Assembly: GCA_008638375.1 (NCBI GenBank)
Contig: CM018031.1
Span: forward strand, 13,198,062-13,262,061
Source: Nyssa sinensis
Taxonomy: Eukaryota; Streptophyta; Magnoliopsida; Cornales; Nyssaceae
Direction: 5' to 3'
DNA: 64,000 bases
Part shown: positions 60,883 to 64,000 of the stretch, piece after piece
How positions within the stretch are numbered: the stretch's first letter is position 1
Layout: every line of letters begins with the position of its first letter
Notes under the pieces: model-generated
What the model was told of the DNA's origin: nothing
Databases searched by the model: none
The model's input: the letters and a program-made list of their open reading frames with translations, nothing else
Program-made: the position numbers and the translations under genes

Positions 60883-63103
60883 TGTCATGACTATCCCAAA
60901 ACCCGAGTATGAATCTCAAATTAAATTAAATTAAATAATAATTTCACTAGTTCGGGGTTGCACGGAACTCAAGGTGGATCCATCCCTCAACATTCATCTA
61001 ATTTAGTCCATTTAATCAGTCATTGTAATGTAAGTATAGTGGGTCCCGTTTAGGTTTGAAAAGAAGTACTTTGTTTTAAAGAGGAAAGTGTTTGAAAACT
61101 GAAATAGGAACCCACCAGCTGGGCAATTTTGCTTGTCAAGTGTTCGAACACTTGGGCAAATTTTCCTTCCCACTTCTAAGTAATTTTGCCAACCTAATAG
61201 TTCAATTTTACATACAATTACCTATCCCAATGCATTGTTCATTTCACCATTTCTCATGATCATGCATTCTAACATATGCATTTCATAACTTCAAAATCAT
61301 GAATTTCCACATATGCATTTCATCACCCATTACACATTTTCATACACTTGCAAATATTCAAGAATACATCCATTCATTCATACAACCTCTAAAAGTACTA
61401 GGCTATCACGTCAAGCCTATTTCCATACTTCAACATAATCAAATAAATCAAGTGCCACATATACACAGATTCATATACAAAAAAGGGAGTGAAGTTAACA
61501 CTTCATCGAACACCCAAAACACAGTCTTCATGCCATCAAAATACATGATCTTCACACATAACATCAAGCCCAAAATCCATATCATCAAGTTCATCAAGGT
61601 GTGGAATATTTTCCGGTACCTACATTTGGTAGGGGTCAGTACCCTAGTACGATAACTAAACCGAAAGAAACATGAATGTTGCAATGCTTGTGTTAGTGCG
61701 TGGTATGCAATGACAATTCATAAGCAAGCATCAATATACAATTTAATTCAACTCTGATTACATTTTATAGCATTCTCTTTCTTTTTCACTTGAATTCATT
61801 CACAAACCTCTTTGATTTCGTAATCTCTAGGTTGCATTAAAATCCAAAATATCACATCCTAATTCATCAATTACATGATCATTCTGCCTCTGGTAAGCAA
61901 TAAGGGTTTTATGTGTTACTAACCCAAAGGCGAACCACAACCAAATATCCTGCGCGGGTTTACGACTCGCAAGTCGAGGGGGAGGCTCGCTTCCCATATC
62001 ACAACATAAGCATGGATTTGTGCACTCACAACTCGAGTTCACACACAACCATTAAATTTTAAACTGTCTCTCTTGGTTCTTTTCATTCTCACTCATCCAT
62101 TCATCATTTTCAAGGATTTTTTCCAATTCACCATAATCATACTTATGGTTTTTATCACATTTTCACTACTCACACTTGACACAAGTGTGAGTGGTCACAA
62201 TTTTATTCATCATTCAACATGCTTAGGGTTCCAACAACCACAATATCAACATATAAATCAATACAAGTATGAATGAGCATGCTTAACATTTATAATAACA
62301 TAGTAAATGAAATTCTAGCATGCTTTCATGGAAACCCTAACATGCTTTCATGAATGATGAAACTCTAGCACCCTATTCATCCCCATTTCTTAAGTTTTAG
62401 AAACCCTACCTCAATTCATTGAAGAAAAGTGAAGAGATTGAGAAAACCCTAGCTTGTTCCCTTTAATTGATTCCTCGTAAATGTGTGTAGTAGTGTGTAT
62501 CTACCTCCCGGTATCAAGAAACCGAAGTCGGATCGCCAAAAATCGCTTCTTCTCTCATCCTTTCTTCTTCTTTCTTCCTCTTTCTCTCTTTTTCTCTACC
62601 TCGCGGTTTCTGTGTGTGTTTCTAGTGTGTGTTTGTGGTGTAAACCACCAATTTTTGTGTATAACAAATATTTTGTATGGCAATCTTCCTAACGAAACAC
62701 TCTAAATCCTTCTCTTATCACCAAACACACAAAGTCACAACACTAGCTACTAAACATGTAAAGTTCGTATCATTGTAACCAAACTAGTAAAGTAAGTTGG
62801 CTATCCTTGTAGCCAAACACCCCAAAGCATCTTTTAGAAAATATCTAATTCAAGTTATTTTACCAATATACCCTCACTAGCCATTTCTTTCATTTGAATT
62901 CATTAAGGGTAAAACTTGTCATTTCCCCTTTTATTATTTGTTCTACGCACATAATATCATTGAATTTAATTACATGTTATAAAATTTCAATTACGTCCCC
63001 ATCTAGGTTAATCATGCATTGTTAATTTAATTAAGTGGCACAATTCACTATTCATTAAATAAATAAAAGTTTAAAATATTCTTAAAATTCATGGGTTATT
63101 ACA
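60883..63103 (-). mobile_element. Solo LTR of a gypsy-type retrotransposon, 2221 bp
   Basis: The unit starts TGTCATGAC and ends GGGTTATTACA, so it has TG...CA ends, and is flanked by a perfect 5-bp direct repeat GGGAC (60878-60882 and 63104-63108). No PBS, purine tract or internal coding region is present, as expected after recombination between two LTRs. The minus strand begins TGTAATAACCC, a common start of plant gypsy LTRs, so minus is the likelier orientation; the gypsy assignment is inferred from size and ends. Confidence 0.82.
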
Positions 63104-63108
63104 GGGAC

Positions 63109-63634
63109 ATTAGGCTAAAGGGGTGAATTGAGCGAAAAATTGACTTAATGCTCTTTAAAAGAATAAGGAAAACTTAGATGAGTCTTGGGATAGTGATGGT
63201 TGAAATGAGATTTGGGATGGTGATGGAGTGAAGTTGAGGGTGGTAAAAAAACAAAAGCAATGGCGGTTAGGCAGAAGGGAGCCATATGGTGGTGCTTGAT
63301 GGTGTTTGGTGAGGTTTGGGGAGAAAGTGGTTTGTAGTGGAGGTTGGTTTATAATGGTTGATTGTGGGCTTTTAGTGAAAGTAGAGAGGTAATTGTGGTT
63401 GTGGGTTTTAGATACAGAATAGAGTAAATTACATTTCCCCTCCTATTTCTAACAATTGCAAGGGGCTCCCTGAGTTTTCTAAAATTCCACTACACTCTCC
63501 TATCAGTCTTGTTGGCAAACTCAGCTATCAAAATTTGACTTTTTACAATTTTACCCTCGTACATAATATTATCTTTTAACCAAAAAAAGAAATCAATTCT
63601 CATTCTCATTTATCCTCTCTCTCGCTCTCTCTCG

Positions 63635-63637
<3 letters not shown>
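63109..63637. other. Short intergenic stretch
   Basis: GGTGG-rich sequence to about 63420, then text from 63426 (agtaaattacatttcccctc) that resembles the left terminus of a MULE such as the one at 16357. No inverted partner lies within the window. Confidence 0.35.

Positions 63638-63666
<29 letters not shown>
63638..63666 (+). repeat. (CA)n microsatellite
   Basis: About 14 CA dinucleotides, preceded by a CT-rich run. Confidence 0.95.
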
Positions 63667-63668
<2 letters not shown>

Positions 63669-63669
63669 C

Positions 63670-63959
63670 TGTAATACCCCTATCCCATTGTAGGGAATTT
63701 GATTGGCATATAAAGAAAACGCCACAAGCTTGCTACTAACAACTTGGGCTTGAACATTTTCGGCCATGTTGATGGGTCCTTTCTTCAAGTTGTCGAGACA
63801 ACAGGCTTGAATGTAATACCCCTATCCCATTGCAGGGAATTTGATTGGCATATAAAGAACGCCACAAGCTTGCTACTAACAACTTGGGCTTGAACATTTT
63901 CGACCATGTTGATGGGTCTTTTTTTCAAGTTGCCGGGACAACAGGCTTGGGATATTACT
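63670..63959 (+). repeat. Probable LTR at the window edge, built of two 142-bp tandem repeats
   Basis: It starts TGTAATACCCC and ends GGGATATTACT, an imperfect inverted pair typical of LTR ends. Inside, the unit gtaatacccctatcccattg...acaacaggcttg occurs twice (from 63671 and 63813) with few differences. Directly after it, TAGTATTAGAGCCAAC at about 63963 resembles a tRNA-Met-type primer-binding site (TGGTATCAGAGCC). The element would continue beyond the window. Confidence 0.55.
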
Positions 63960-64000
63960 AATAGTATTAGAGCCAACTCCCAGGGGGTGGAGGCCCTTAG

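Noticed and set aside
59950..63440. One large MULE spanning the solo LTR
   Set aside because: The MULE-like termini near 59952 and 63426 point the same way instead of facing each other, so they do not bound one element.
1..64000. Prokaryotic-type systems (CRISPR, operons, defence islands)
   Set aside because: All genes have plant introns and the repeats are plant transposons or microsatellites; no spaced direct-repeat array of CRISPR type is present.

Overview
The window is nuclear DNA of a repeat-rich flowering plant, most likely a eudicot. It is AT-rich, host genes are split by consensus GT-AG introns of up to several kilobases, and most of the sequence between them is plant-type transposable elements (Ty1/copia, Ty3/gypsy, L1-type LINE, MULE, hAT, Harbinger-like). 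The sequence alone does not fix a species.

Three host genes can be recognised. (1) On the minus strand at 2980-7289 is a vacuolar Ca2+/H+ exchanger (CAX1/CAX3 type) whose ten exons I traced from splice sites. (2) On the plus strand at 37303-42608 is a two-exon myo-inositol kinase of the pfkB family (MIK) with a 4.2 kb intron. (3) On the plus strand from 49444 are the first two exons of an Smr-domain protein with a CUE/UBA-like N-terminus; the rest was not found. From memory, MIK (At5g58730) and the Smr protein (At5g58720) are neighbours in Arabidopsis, so the last two look like conserved microsynteny. All three genes carry an apparent frame break in exon 1 (one each in CAX and MIK, three in the Smr gene) while domains and splice sites stay intact. 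Either these are young pseudogenes or the assembly contains small indels.

The space between the genes is a nest of mobile elements. At 13453-14453 and 33106-34074 are two very similar Harbinger-like TIR elements, with a third decayed relative at 34301-34850. At 16357-18000 is a MULE with a 9-bp target duplication carrying a carboxylesterase fragment (Pack-MULE type). At 19180-22598 two related LTR elements are fused tail to tail as a large inverted repeat. At 24787-30292 is a decayed Ty1/copia element with a 5-bp target duplication and a nested hAT MITE. Gypsy remnants lie at 30300-32450, and a small LTR element without gag or pol lies at 45329-46875. At 54108-58915 is an L1-type LINE bounded by a 16-bp target duplication that contains a 1.06 kb inverted copy of part of itself. 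At 60883-63103 is a solo LTR with a perfect 5-bp target duplication. The right edge cuts into another LTR element.

Tandem duplications are also frequent: in CAX intron 9, upstream of CAX, in the Smr leader and intron 1, and at the right edge. I found no rRNA, tRNA, CRISPR or prokaryote-like system. No clearly new biological system is visible; the most unusual structures are the inverted LTR-element dimer and the LINE with an inverted self-duplication.
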